A DNA stretch of 5,236 bases, taken from contig JAUWNS010000164.1 of the NCBI GenBank assembly GCA_030612485.1, forward strand, positions 1-5,236. The letters are read 5' to 3'. The stretch comes from Candidatus Bipolaricaulota bacterium. Lineage in GTDB: Bacteria > Bipolaricaulota > Bipolaricaulia > UBA7950 > UBA9294. The notes below the pieces were generated by a model. That model did not search any database. It was not told the origin of the DNA and worked only from the letters and a program-made list of their open reading frames with translations. Below, in pieces: positions 1 through 5,236 of the stretch (position 1 is its first letter; each line of letters opens with the position of its first letter). Both the position numbers and the translations under genes were made by a program.

Positions 1-24
1 TTCATAAACAGATACTTCGGACAT
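1..24 (-). CDS. Start of an unidentified gene, cut by the left edge
   Basis: Only eight codons are visible, reading MSEVSVYE from an ATG at 24-22. The start is well supported: a perfect AGGAGG (complement of 30-35) lies 5 bases upstream of the ATG. The eight residues are too few to assign a family; a cytoplasmic protein is plausible because no hydrophobic signal has begun. The gene has the same orientation as the LolA-like gene, whose stop codon is 190 bases upstream, so it may belong to the same operon or have its own promoter in that gap. Its function is unknown from this window. Confidence 0.75.
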
Positions 25-29
25 ATTTT

Positions 30-35
30 CCTCCT
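30..35 (-). promoter_or_regulatory. Ribosome binding site of the left-edge gene
   Basis: The minus strand reads AGGAGG followed by AAAAT and then ATG. This is a perfect match to the anti-Shine-Dalgarno sequence with a 5-base spacer. It fixes the start of the truncated gene at 24. Confidence 0.8.
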
Positions 36-43
36 AATATAGT

Positions 44-74
44 TGTGTCCTCCACGGCGACCGCAGCCGACACA
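44..74. repeat. Inverted repeat TGTGTC-N19-GACACA
   Basis: Perfect 6-base arms at 44-49 and 69-74 flank 19 bases, 8 bases upstream of the AGGAGG of the left-edge gene. In the minus-strand transcript the stem could extend inward by GGC/GCC with a 6-base bulge on the 3' side. It could be an operator-like site or a leader hairpin that affects translation of the next gene. Arms of 6 bp can arise by chance, so the function is an inference. Confidence 0.35.
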
Positions 75-106
75 TACCTTCTACTGGTGTAAAACATCTT
101 GCCTTA

Positions 107-142
107 GGGAAAAACATTCCCACCTCAATTTCATCCTTGAGG
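107..142 (-). other. Tandem small hairpins, possible weak terminator
   Basis: Two adjoining hairpins lie in the gap after the LolA-like gene. In minus-strand order the first has CCTCAA and TTGAGG arms (142-137 and 128-123) around an 8-base loop. The second has GGGAA and TTCCC arms (121-117 and 111-107) and contains a run of five T in its loop and 3' arm. The first stem followed within about 8 bases by the T run is faintly terminator-like. The stem is short and AT-containing, so termination would be weak at best. An attenuator or no function is equally possible. Confidence 0.25.
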
Positions 143-181
143 CACCGCCCTAGATCCCGGCCTAATCGCGTCGTCCACGGC

Positions 182-195
182 GCTGTTAGGACAGC
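182..195 (-). other. Small hairpin just after the LolA-like gene
   Basis: Perfect 5-bp arms GCTGT and ACAGC surround the loop CCTA on the minus strand, about 20 bases after the stop codon of the LolA-like gene. GTCC and GGAC outside them can pair to lengthen the structure imperfectly (about 203 to 174). No T run follows, so it is not a classical intrinsic terminator. It could protect the 3' end of the upstream message. Confidence 0.25.
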
Positions 196-214
196 AGCGG
201 ACGGAAAACAAGAG

Positions 215-1048
215 TTACCCCTCGAAGCCCCACGTACTGGGATCAAAGCTGGCCAGGTTATTCGGATCGAAGACCGAGTCGGGGATCTCTCCGTCAGGGC
301 GGCGACGGTCGAGGAAGCTGATCGTCGTAGAGCTACCTTTGAGAATGTCTCGGGCGATGATCTGGTCAGCAGTGAGGCGCCCTTCGAATTTTCCAAGCAT
401 CGGGACGCCCATGATCTGTTCCAGCTTGCCCAGCTCGTTGGTGGCTTCGCTCTTTAGGACGATGAAATACTCCTTGTCTACCCATGTTTTAACTGTCAGG
501 TAAGCGACATTGGCTTGCGGCTTGGCTATCTGCATTATGATGTAGACCGGCCGAGACAGCTCACCGATAGTCAGCGTATCCTCCCCCACCAAATCTGCGT
601 CGTAGTCGGCGTTGCGGTTATCTCCACCTAGATCCTCATAGGACAGAGCGCTCCCCGCGAAACTGCTCCCACGAGCCTCCTCCGAGATCAACTCCTTCGG
701 AAGTCCAAGAAGCGGCAGGTAGAGCCACAGGCGGCTATCCTCCTCCTCGTTCTCACGATCGACGGTGAGAAAGAGCGTTCCCTGAACGTCCTCGGGTTCC
801 TGGAAGTAGACAAGCGATTTGCCGGTCTTGCTTAAGCTCCCAAATAGGTTGTAGGCCGTCGTCCCATCGGAGAACGTGTTATCGAAGCGGATGACAGAAA
901 TAAGATCTCCTTCGGCGAGGAGATCCCCTTCCTCTTCCACCTTGTCCAGGATCTCATCGGCGGTCAGATCGCCTAGAGCTACCACCCCGGAAAACACAGC
1001 CACCAACACCGCCAACAGTGAAATTAAACCAAGCTCCCGAAACGTCAT
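215..1048 (-). CDS. Outer membrane lipoprotein-sorting (LolA-like) exported protein
   Basis: This 277-residue protein carries an N-terminal signal peptide: a short start with Arg4, then a hydrophobic stretch at about 6-24, with likely cleavage near residue 25. The mature part resembles the LolA-like family usually annotated as outer membrane lipoprotein-sorting protein (Pfam LolA_like, PF17131 from memory). Recognisable pieces are an SLVYFQEPEDVQGT segment (78-91), WLYLP (108-112) and a GSSFAGSALSYEDLGG segment (127-142), close to the family's GS-F-GSD-SYED pattern. This family has the LolA/LolB-type fold, a half-barrel that binds acyl chains, and often sits beside RND/MMPL transporters. The start at 1048 is chosen because AAGGAGG lies 5 bases upstream. 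An upstream in-frame TTG at 1087 would put 13 charged residues before the signal peptide. The gene begins 10 bases after the RND gene stops, so it is very probably co-translated. No lipobox Cys is present, so the product is probably soluble in the periplasm. The lipid or lipoprotein it handles is not known. Confidence 0.85.
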   Translation of the reverse strand: MTFRELGLISLLAVLVAVFSGVVALGDLTADEILDKVEEEGDLLAEGDLISVIRFDNTFSDGTTAYNLFGSLSKTGKSLVYFQEPEDVQGTLFLTVDRENEEEDSRLWLYLPLLGLPKELISEEARGSSFAGSALSYEDLGGDNRNADYDADLVGEDTLTIGELSRPVYIIMQIAKPQANVAYLTVKTWVDKEYFIVLKSEATNELGKLEQIMGVPMLGKFEGRLTADQIIARDILKGSSTTISFLDRRRPDGEIPDSVFDPNNLASFDPSTWGFEG

Positions 1049-1053
1049 CGTTA

Positions 1054-1060
1054 CCTCCTT
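1054..1060 (-). promoter_or_regulatory. Ribosome binding site of the LolA-like gene
   Basis: The minus strand reads AAGGAGG, then TAACG, then ATG at 1048. The first bases of the site share positions with the TAA stop of the RND gene (1061-1059). Ribosomes ending the upstream gene would therefore sit on this site, as expected for translational coupling. Confidence 0.8.
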
Positions 1061-3437
1061 ATAGTTTTTTTGAGCTAGTCTCTTCAAGTCTGCTTACATC
1101 TCTCGCCGGTTCTGGCTTGGCCCCACAGTGCGCCGTTCTTATAATGTAGGTCTCCCGTTTTCCCCAGGCACTTCTGAGTAGGAACTTCGGCCGCCAATGG
1201 ATGAGGATGGCCGGGATCACAGTGATCGCGGAGAGCGCGCTGACCACCATCGTCACCGCGATCAGCGAGCCGAAGCTCCGCACTCCTTTGAATGAGGCGA
1301 AGAGCAAGATGACAAATCCCAACGCCACGGTGAGTGCGTTGTAGGTAATCCCTCGTCCAGTGGTTTGAATTGTGGTTTGTAATGACTTCTCAGCATGGCG
1401 ATGGGTTCGATACTCGCGCCGGAACCGCGAGAGAAAGTGGATCGAGTAGTCGACGCCAATCCCGATGGCGATAGATGAGACCATCAGCGTGCTGATGTCA
1501 AGCGCCGTCCCCGAGTAGGCCATAATCCCGAAATTGACGGCCATGGTCAGCACAAGGGGGATCAGGCCGATGAGACCAGCGACGACCGATCCCATCAACA
1601 GCATCACGATGAGGCCAACCGCCCCCATCGACGTCACCAGACTGAGCAACTGGCTGTTGGTGAGACGGGACATCAGGTGAGACATCAGCATGGTCATCCC
1701 AACCAGGTTGGTCTGAGCAGAGTCACCGAAATGGGTATTTAGGTAAGCTTCGACGTTGTTGGCCAAGCGCGTGGCTTCCGACGTTCCCTCCATCTTGTAG
1801 AGGCCCATCACCGTACCGGCGGAGAAATCACCGAGCGCCATGTTACCAAGGTCTCCGCCCTGGAAGGTGAACAGGAGGAGGAGCTGCGAAACCAGCCCCC
1901 GTTTCTCGGGAATCACGTAGTAGGCGGGGTCATCGGCGTGGAACTTCTGGTTCATGTCGCGCACCAAACCAGCGAGCGATAACGTCTTGCGAATGCCTTG
2001 GGTCTTAAGGAACTCCTCTAATTCGACCATCTTTGTAAGCAACTCCGGGTCTTTCAGACCATCCCGGGTGTTGGTATCGATCTCGATCATGATCTGAGCC
2101 GAGCCGGAGAAGTTGCGGTCTATAGAGTCCAGGATTGCGATGACCGGATGGTCTTTCCCAAGGAACTCTTCGTTGGATGTCTCCACGCGCAACAACGGCA
2201 AGCCAGCGAGCATCGCGACGGAGATTACCACAGCACCGATAAGGACGCCCCGCCGGTAGCGGATGACCAATCGCTCGAAACCGACCAGGACACGGGACAG
2301 GGGACCGCTCTTCTTATCGAGTCGTTTCCCCCTTGGGACCTTAAGCAAGGCGAGGACGGCCGGAATAAGAACCAGCGACAGGACCATCGCCACAAGCACG
2401 CCGAGAGCCGCGATCACGCCGAAGTGCTTCTGCGGGATAAAGACCGAGCTTAGAAGCGACAGGAAACCGGCCGCAGTCGTAAGCGACGTCATGACAACCG
2501 GAGAGGTCATCTCTTTCATGGTATTGATGATCGTTTCGCGCTTGGGCAGCCCCTTGGCGGCTTCTTCATGGTACCGGTTCAAGACATGGATTCCGTCAGC
2601 GACGCCGATGGCCAACAACAACACCGGCAGGATAAACGAGATCATGGTGACCGGAAAGCCAAGGAGCACCATCGCGCCCAGAGCGATCAACACCGACAGC
2701 ACCACCACAGACAGGGGGAGTAGCACGCCATATAGACACCGGAAGCTGATGAAGAGCACGCCGATGATCATCACAATGGCGAGTGGAAGTAGGATCCCAA
2801 AATCTCGATTCATTTCCTCGGCCACGATGGCATCGGCGTAGGCGTCCCCGTACATCGTGATCCGATCGGGCGGCGCGTCGTTCTCCTCGATGATCCGCTC
2901 GATCTCTCGCGTCACGGCGAGCTCGTCCGCGCCGACCACCAGATCGATCGAAATAGCTCCCGCTTTTCCGTTGGAGGAGACAATGTAATCCCGAACCAAG
3001 CGGCTTCCCAGCGCGCGGTCACGGAAAGCAGCCATTTCTTCTGCTGTTTCAGGCACCTTCCCATCGGGCGCAGCCGCCCCAACACTGAGGGAGGTCTGTG
3101 TTCCGGTGATCACCTGAGCGGTTAGGGGACTGGTGACCTCCTCAACTTCAGGGAGCCTTTCGATGGCCTCCTCCATCCGCTGGATCTTGGACAGGGTAGC
3201 AGTGTTGAAAATACCCTCATCGTTCTCTACCATTACGGCGATGCCAAGCGTTCGCCCGTAGCGCTCTTCTGCCCGATCCATCGCCTGCATCACGGGATCG
3301 TCTTTGCTGATGAACTCCTGGAAATCGGTTTCCGTCTGAAGCCGTGGAATCAGGGCGGACAATCCGGCGGTGATGAGCAACACGATAGCGATCGAGATGT
3401 AGGGATGATCAACGATCCATTCAAAGAGCCTGTTCAT
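1059..3437 (-). CDS. RND/MMPL-family transporter, inner membrane
   Basis: This 792-residue protein has the full duplicated RND/MMPL layout. TM1 is at about 12-31, a large extracytoplasmic loop at about 32-212 and TM2-TM6 between 216 and 365. TM7 is at about 397-416, a second large loop at about 417-595 and TM8-TM12 between 597 and 746. The halves mirror each other: TM4 holds LAIGVADGIHVLNRY with Asp281, and TM10 holds IGIGVDYSIHFLSRF with Asp663. Membrane-embedded Asp residues at these places form the proton relay in the family. Such pumps use the proton gradient to move hydrophobic or lipid-like molecules; family members include MmpL and HpnN. At about 790 residues it is nearer to these than to the 1,000-residue AcrB type. 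ATG 3437 is preferred over ATG 3446: it has AAGGA 8 bases upstream and its ATG overlaps the previous TGA stop as ATGA. The 46-residue hydrophilic tail after TM12 is probably cytoplasmic. Neighbours suggest a role with two exported partners; the substrate and direction are unknown. Confidence 0.92.
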   Translation of the reverse strand: MNRLFEWIVDHPYISIAIVLLITAGLSALIPRLQTETDFQEFISKDDPVMQAMDRAEERYGRTLGIAVMVENDEGIFNTATLSKIQRMEEAIERLPEVEEVTSPLTAQVITGTQTSLSVGAAAPDGKVPETAEEMAAFRDRALGSRLVRDYIVSSNGKAGAISIDLVVGADELAVTREIERIIEENDAPPDRITMYGDAYADAIVAEEMNRDFGILLPLAIVMIIGVLFISFRCLYGVLLPLSVVVLSVLIALGAMVLLGFPVTMISFILPVLLLAIGVADGIHVLNRYHEEAAKGLPKRETIINTMKEMTSPVVMTSLTTAAGFLSLLSSVFIPQKHFGVIAALGVLVAMVLSLVLIPAVLALLKVPRGKRLDKKSGPLSRVLVGFERLVIRYRRGVLIGAVVISVAMLAGLPLLRVETSNEEFLGKDHPVIAILDSIDRNFSGSAQIMIEIDTNTRDGLKDPELLTKMVELEEFLKTQGIRKTLSLAGLVRDMNQKFHADDPAYYVIPEKRGLVSQLLLLFTFQGGDLGNMALGDFSAGTVMGLYKMEGTSEATRLANNVEAYLNTHFGDSAQTNLVGMTMLMSHLMSRLTNSQLLSLVTSMGAVGLIVMLLMGSVVAGLIGLIPLVLTMAVNFGIMAYSGTALDISTLMVSSIAIGIGVDYSIHFLSRFRREYRTHRHAEKSLQTTIQTTGRGITYNALTVALGFVILLFASFKGVRSFGSLIAVTMVVSALSAITVIPAILIHWRPKFLLRSAWGKRETYIIRTAHCGAKPEPARDVSRLEETSSKKL

Positions 3438-3964
3438 TCGAGCCATCCTTTCTGCATGTACCAGGCGGCAAAGAACCCTGGCAAGAGATCCTCTATTACG
3501 TCGACCGCCTCGCCTACCCCCTGAAAGACCTGATCGACGATGTAAGAAAGAGCCTCGATCGCAGCGATCAAGGGTGGAGACAGCTCACCGAATGGCCGGG
3601 TGACAAGCCAGATCTGTCCGATGGTCCCGTCATCGAGTCCTTTAGGGAGAATTAAGATCGCTTGGTAGGGGCTTCCATCATCGCCAGTTTGCTGCCCAGC
3701 GAGCGGGTCATCGAAGCTCGAGTCGACATCGACCAACTTGACCGTGAGGTCGAACATCCCAGTCTCCTTGATGATCCTGGCTAGCACCCCCACCCGCATG
3801 GTGGAGGCGAAGGTCTTCGTCTCATCGATCAGGAGCAACCGAAACTGAGGTCCCGTACCGGGACTTCTGCTGCTTCCCTGTCCAAACCCCATCGCTCCGA
3901 GAAGCAAAAGACCAACCGTCACGGTGGCTGCGATCATTACATATCTTTTATTTCTGTGCAACAT
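3434..3964 (-). CDS. Small exported protein of unknown family, first gene of the RND cluster
   Basis: This 176-residue protein begins with a positively charged stretch (His3, Arg4, Lys6, Arg7) and a hydrophobic segment at about 8-28, a signal peptide or membrane anchor. A Gly/Ser/Pro-rich linker (29-39) follows. The rest alternates predicted strands and helices: strand FRLLLIDE (41-48), helix 51-69, strand FDLTVKLVDV (71-80), an acidic loop 81-98, strand YQAILILP (100-107), strand IGQIWLV (115-121) and a long helical C-terminal part (130-176). This suggests a small alpha/beta domain, like one lobe of a periplasmic binding protein, but I do not recognise the family and name no function. No lipobox Cys is visible. 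ATG 3964 is chosen over ATG 3982 because AAGGAAGG sits just upstream and it gives a normal signal-peptide start. The stop overlaps the RND start by ATGA, so the product is likely made in step with the pump and may act with it outside the inner membrane. Confidence 0.8.
   Translation of the reverse strand: MLHRNKRYVMIAATVTVGLLLLGAMGFGQGSSRSPGTGPQFRLLLIDETKTFASTMRVGVLARIIKETGMFDLTVKLVDVDSSFDDPLAGQQTGDDGSPYQAILILPKGLDDGTIGQIWLVTRPFGELSPPLIAAIEALSYIVDQVFQGVGEAVDVIEDLLPGFFAAWYMQKGWLE
3446..3450 (-). promoter_or_regulatory. Ribosome binding site deciding the RND start
   Basis: AAGGA on the minus strand lies 8 bases before ATG 3437, a good spacing. The alternative ATG at 3446 overlaps this site and would leave essentially no spacer. 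Together with the ATGA overlap this selects the shorter protein. The site lies inside the end of the upstream small gene, so initiation is probably coupled to its translation. Confidence 0.65.
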
Positions 3965-3968
3965 TTTA

Positions 3969-3976
3969 CCTTCCTT
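3969..3976 (-). promoter_or_regulatory. Ribosome binding site of the small exported protein
   Basis: AAGGAAGG precedes ATG 3964, with 4 bases between the last G and the start codon, or 8 bases counted from the first AAGG. It is the best ribosome binding site near the candidate starts and supports ATG 3964 over the upstream ATG 3982. Confidence 0.55.
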
Positions 3977-3999
3977 CCCCATTCGCCACCACGTGTAGC

Positions 4000-4014
4000 G
4001 CTTTTTCTAAAAGC
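4000..4014. repeat. Small AT-rich hairpin upstream of the cluster
   Basis: Perfect 6-base arms GCTTTT (4000-4005) and AAAAGC (4009-4014) enclose a 3-base loop, 36 bases upstream of ATG 3964. It is short and mostly A-T, so it may be chance or a minor leader element. Confidence 0.25.
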
Positions 4015-4125
4015 TGAGACCTGCCTTCCTGAAAAAGAAAGACTGCTGTTGACGACCACTGCTTCCGGCTTTGTAGCGGTTAAACTTCAAGGTAGCCTGA
4101 CTTTGTTCTGCTTCTGCGCCAGAGA

Positions 4126-4163
4126 GAACGGCCGCCCAGGGTGGGCTGGGCGGTTCTCCGTTC
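4126..4163 (-). repeat. Large bulged stem-loop in the intergenic gap
   Basis: On the minus strand GAACGG (4163-4158) pairs with CCGTTC (4131-4126). An unpaired AGAA (4157-4154) follows. CCGCCCAG (4153-4146) then pairs with CTGGGCGG (4139-4132) around the loop CCCACC (4145-4140). That gives 14 Watson-Crick pairs with one 4-base bulge; an A-T pair and a G-T pair can be added at the base. No T run follows on either strand, so it is not a standard intrinsic terminator. It could be a repeated extragenic palindrome, an RNA-processing or stability element, or a Rho-independent signal of atypical form. It lies about 160 bases upstream of ATG 3964. Confidence 0.6.
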
Positions 4164-4176
4164 TTGGGGTGAGAGG

Positions 4177-4215
4177 GGGTGAGCGGGCTTACGCCCTTTG
4201 TACGCCACGTCACCC
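4177..4215 (-). other. Two-helix RNA-like element with a GTAA (GNRA) loop
   Basis: On the minus strand GGGTGA (4215-4210) can pair with TCACCC (4182-4177). Nested inside, GGGC (4196-4193) pairs with GCCC (4188-4185) around GTAA (4192-4189). GTAA fits the stable GNRA tetraloop class as RNA, whereas the plus strand would give TTAC. This favours a role in a minus-strand transcript, which is the direction of both flanking genes. It lies next to the large stem-loop at 4126-4163. The outer pairing encloses a 13-base unpaired side and is less certain than the inner hairpin. Confidence 0.3.
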
Positions 4216-4250
4216 ATGTCTGAATTTTGTGTTTTCACCGTCCAAAGGCC

Positions 4251-4260
4251 CCGAATTCGG
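4251..4260. repeat. Perfect 10-base palindrome
   Basis: CCGAATTCGG reads the same on both strands and lies 45 bases after the ABC gene stop. It could be a protein-binding site or chance. It leaves no room for a hairpin loop unless the centre is unpaired, and no T run follows on the minus strand, so it is not the ABC gene's terminator. Confidence 0.3.
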
Positions 4261-4304
4261 AAAATAAGACCGATCCACTCCATGTGCGGTGCATTCTGTC
4301 CCTT

Positions 4305-5236
4305 CTACCCTATTTGCTGACCAAACAGCTCTTTATATCGTAAACAAGAAGCAAGTAGTTCTTGGTGCGTTCCCTCACCGCAAATCCGGCTATTTTCCAG
4401 AAATACAATCCGAGGGAAATTTCGTACCGATGACAAGCGGTGCGAAATCACGACGACGGACTTGTCCGCCATGCCGTGCAGCACCTTTTCCAGAATTTCC
4501 TCTTCGCGAATCGAATCAATATTGGCCGTTACTTCGTCCAGCAGTAGCACAGGGCGTTCCATCAACAATGCCCGCACTAGACAAACACGTGCCTTTTCGC
4601 CACCAGAGATGGCAAACCCGTTGGGACCAAACCGGGTGGACATGCCTTCTGGTAATCTGGCAACGAATTCCTCCAGCCCAACCACTCGCAGGACCTTACG
4701 TATCTCCTCCTCGCTCCGCTCTTGCCCCAGGGTGAGATTAAATGTGAGGTCGGCATCAAACATATATGCCGCCTGGCTTACCGAAGCAATCTGCTCACGC
4801 AACGAGGGGGAGTTATCTTGGCTCACCAGCGTACCATCAACTCGCACCTGACCACGTTGGGGGAACTGCATCCCACGCAGTAGCGCAAAGATGGTGCTCT
4901 TGCCCGTCCCCGACGGTCCCACAATAGCAACCTTCGCACCAGGCTGAATAATAAGTGAAAAATCCTCTAAAATTTGCCGCTCGTTGCGGTAAGAAAAAGT
5001 GACTTTTTCCATAGCCACCTGTCCCTGTTTAAAAGGGAAGGACTGCTCCCCTTCTGTCTCGTGGTCCAAAAACTTCAGGATGTTATTGAGCTGCCCACCG
5101 TAATTAAGCGAGTAGCCCAAGGAGAAACCAGCCGCCATGAGCGACTCGTTGACCAGGGTCACCAGTAGATACAGCAACACTAACTCGACAACACCAACCA
5201 TGCCTTGTAGGACCAAGTAGCCGCCGAGGACTAGAA
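4305..5236 (-). CDS. ABC exporter, C-terminal part with complete ATPase domain (cut by right edge)
   Basis: The visible 309 codons are the end of a fused membrane/ATPase ABC exporter of the inner membrane. The first 35 or so residues include a hydrophobic segment (about 7-28), matching the last helix of the transmembrane domain. The nucleotide-binding domain follows with every key element: A-loop Tyr82, Walker A GPSGTGKST (106-114), Q-loop Gln154, signature ISGGEKAR (209-216), Walker B VLLLDE (229-234) with catalytic Glu234, D-loop ANID (237-240) and H-loop His265. It should therefore hydrolyse ATP. The signature has Glu in place of the Gln of LSGGQ, a variant seen in other exporters such as CydC. 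The frame stays open through the edge, so the N-terminal membrane domain, usually about 250-300 residues more, lies outside. The protein may work as a dimer or with a partner half-transporter upstream. Its substrate cannot be told. The stop is TAG at 4307-4305. A gap of 340 bases separates it from the RND cluster, so co-transcription is uncertain. Confidence 0.93.
   Translation of the reverse strand, partial: LVLGGYLVLQGMVGVVELVLLYLLVTLVNESLMAAGFSLGYSLNYGGQLNNILKFLDHETEGEQSFPFKQGQVAMEKVTFSYRNERQILEDFSLIIQPGAKVAIVGPSGTGKSTIFALLRGMQFPQRGQVRVDGTLVSQDNSPSLREQIASVSQAAYMFDADLTFNLTLGQERSEEEIRKVLRVVGLEEFVARLPEGMSTRFGPNGFAISGGEKARVCLVRALLMERPVLLLDEVTANIDSIREEEILEKVLHGMADKSVVVISHRLSSVRNFPRIVFLENSRICGEGTHQELLASCLRYKELFGQQIG

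Larger units (their letters stand above)
3965..4304. other. Gene-free gap with inverted repeats, probable leader of the RND cluster
   Basis: About 340 bases separate the ABC gene stop from the first gene of the RND cluster. The short open frames here lack a convincing ribosome binding site, recognisable motifs or a sensible composition. The gap holds a 10-base palindrome, a GNRA-loop hairpin, a large bulged stem-loop and a small AT-rich hairpin. I found no convincing -35/-10 pair on the minus strand and no classical intrinsic terminator. A terminator for the ABC gene and a promoter for the cluster are nevertheless expected here. The tract around 4120-4200, rich in CTCACCCC on the minus strand, resembles dispersed intergenic palindromic repeats seen in many genomes. 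Confidence 0.55.

Noticed and set aside
34..457. Open frames on both strands at the end of the LolA-like gene, one running into the downstream gap.
   Set aside because: They are out-of-frame shadows of the LolA-like gene, Arg/Ser-rich and without recognisable motifs or a separate ribosome binding site.
1049..1087. A longer LolA-like protein starting at TTG 1087.
   Set aside because: It would add 13 mostly charged residues ahead of the signal peptide and overlap the RND gene. The ATG at 1048 has a near-perfect ribosome binding site.
2148..2841. Two plus-strand open frames of 101 and 192 codons.
   Set aside because: They lie entirely antisense to the RND gene, whose protein has clear family structure. 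Their translations are low-complexity shadows with no motifs.
3438..3446. RND gene start at ATG 3446.
   Set aside because: The purine-rich ribosome binding site directly abuts this ATG, leaving no spacer. ATG 3437 has good spacing and forms the ATGA overlap.
3965..3982. Small exported protein starting at ATG 3982.
   Set aside because: It has only a GGTGG-like site upstream. ATG 3964 has AAGGAAGG and gives a more typical signal peptide. The longer form remains possible.
4047..4080. Plus-strand promoter-like TTGACG followed by TGTAGC at a 17-base spacing.
   Set aside because: The -10 match is poor and there is no plus-strand gene for it to serve.
4126..4163. Group II intron domain V.
   Set aside because: The stem is of similar size, but it lacks the GNRA cap on this stem, the catalytic triad and the 2-base bulge on the 3' side, and no intron-encoded reverse transcriptase is nearby.
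3956..4283. Short open frames in the gap on both strands (up to 103 codons).
   Set aside because: There is no ribosome binding site at the minus-strand start at 4283. Their Pro/Arg/Gly-rich translations look like non-coding repeat sequence, and the plus-strand one overlaps the start of the small exported gene.
4305..5216. A start codon (TTG at 5216) for the ABC gene inside the window.
   Set aside because: The frame continues open to the edge with membrane-like residues (LVLGGY) upstream, and a start here would remove nearly all of the membrane domain. The gene is cut by the window edge rather than short.

Overview
This window comes from a bacterium, and all supported genes lie on the minus strand, so they read from high to low coordinates. 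One gene is a LolA-like protein of the outer-membrane lipoprotein-sorting type, which points to a diderm (two-membrane) organism. GC content looks to be a little over 50%, and the ribosome binding sites are strong and purine-rich. A deep-branching lineage such as Bipolaricaulota is possible, but this is only a weak impression, since no taxonomic marker gene is present.

Layout in the direction of transcription. (1) 5236-4305: the C-terminal part of an ABC exporter, holding the end of the membrane domain and a complete nucleotide-binding domain; the rest lies beyond the right edge. (2) 4304-3965: about 340 bases without a credible gene but with several inverted repeats. These include a 14-bp bulged stem-loop (4126-4163) and a smaller hairpin with a GNRA-type loop (4185-4196). 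(3) 3964-1 or further: a compact cluster. It consists of a 176-residue exported protein of unknown family (3964-3434), a 792-residue RND/MMPL-family transporter (3437-1059) and a 277-residue LolA-like exported protein (1048-215). The first two genes overlap by an ATGA; the third starts 10 bases after the second stops, with its ribosome binding site touching that stop codon. (4) 214-25: 190 bases rich in short hairpins. (5) 24-1: the first eight codons of a further gene behind a perfect AGGAGG.

How they may work together (inference): the RND protein is a proton-driven pump in the inner membrane. The LolA-like protein resembles periplasmic carriers with a lipid-binding fold. The small exported protein could be an extra periplasmic or membrane-tethered partner. 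Tight translational coupling suggests the three are made together, possibly to move a lipid or other hydrophobic compound across or between the membranes. The substrate cannot be read from the sequence. The ABC exporter is probably a separate transcription unit.
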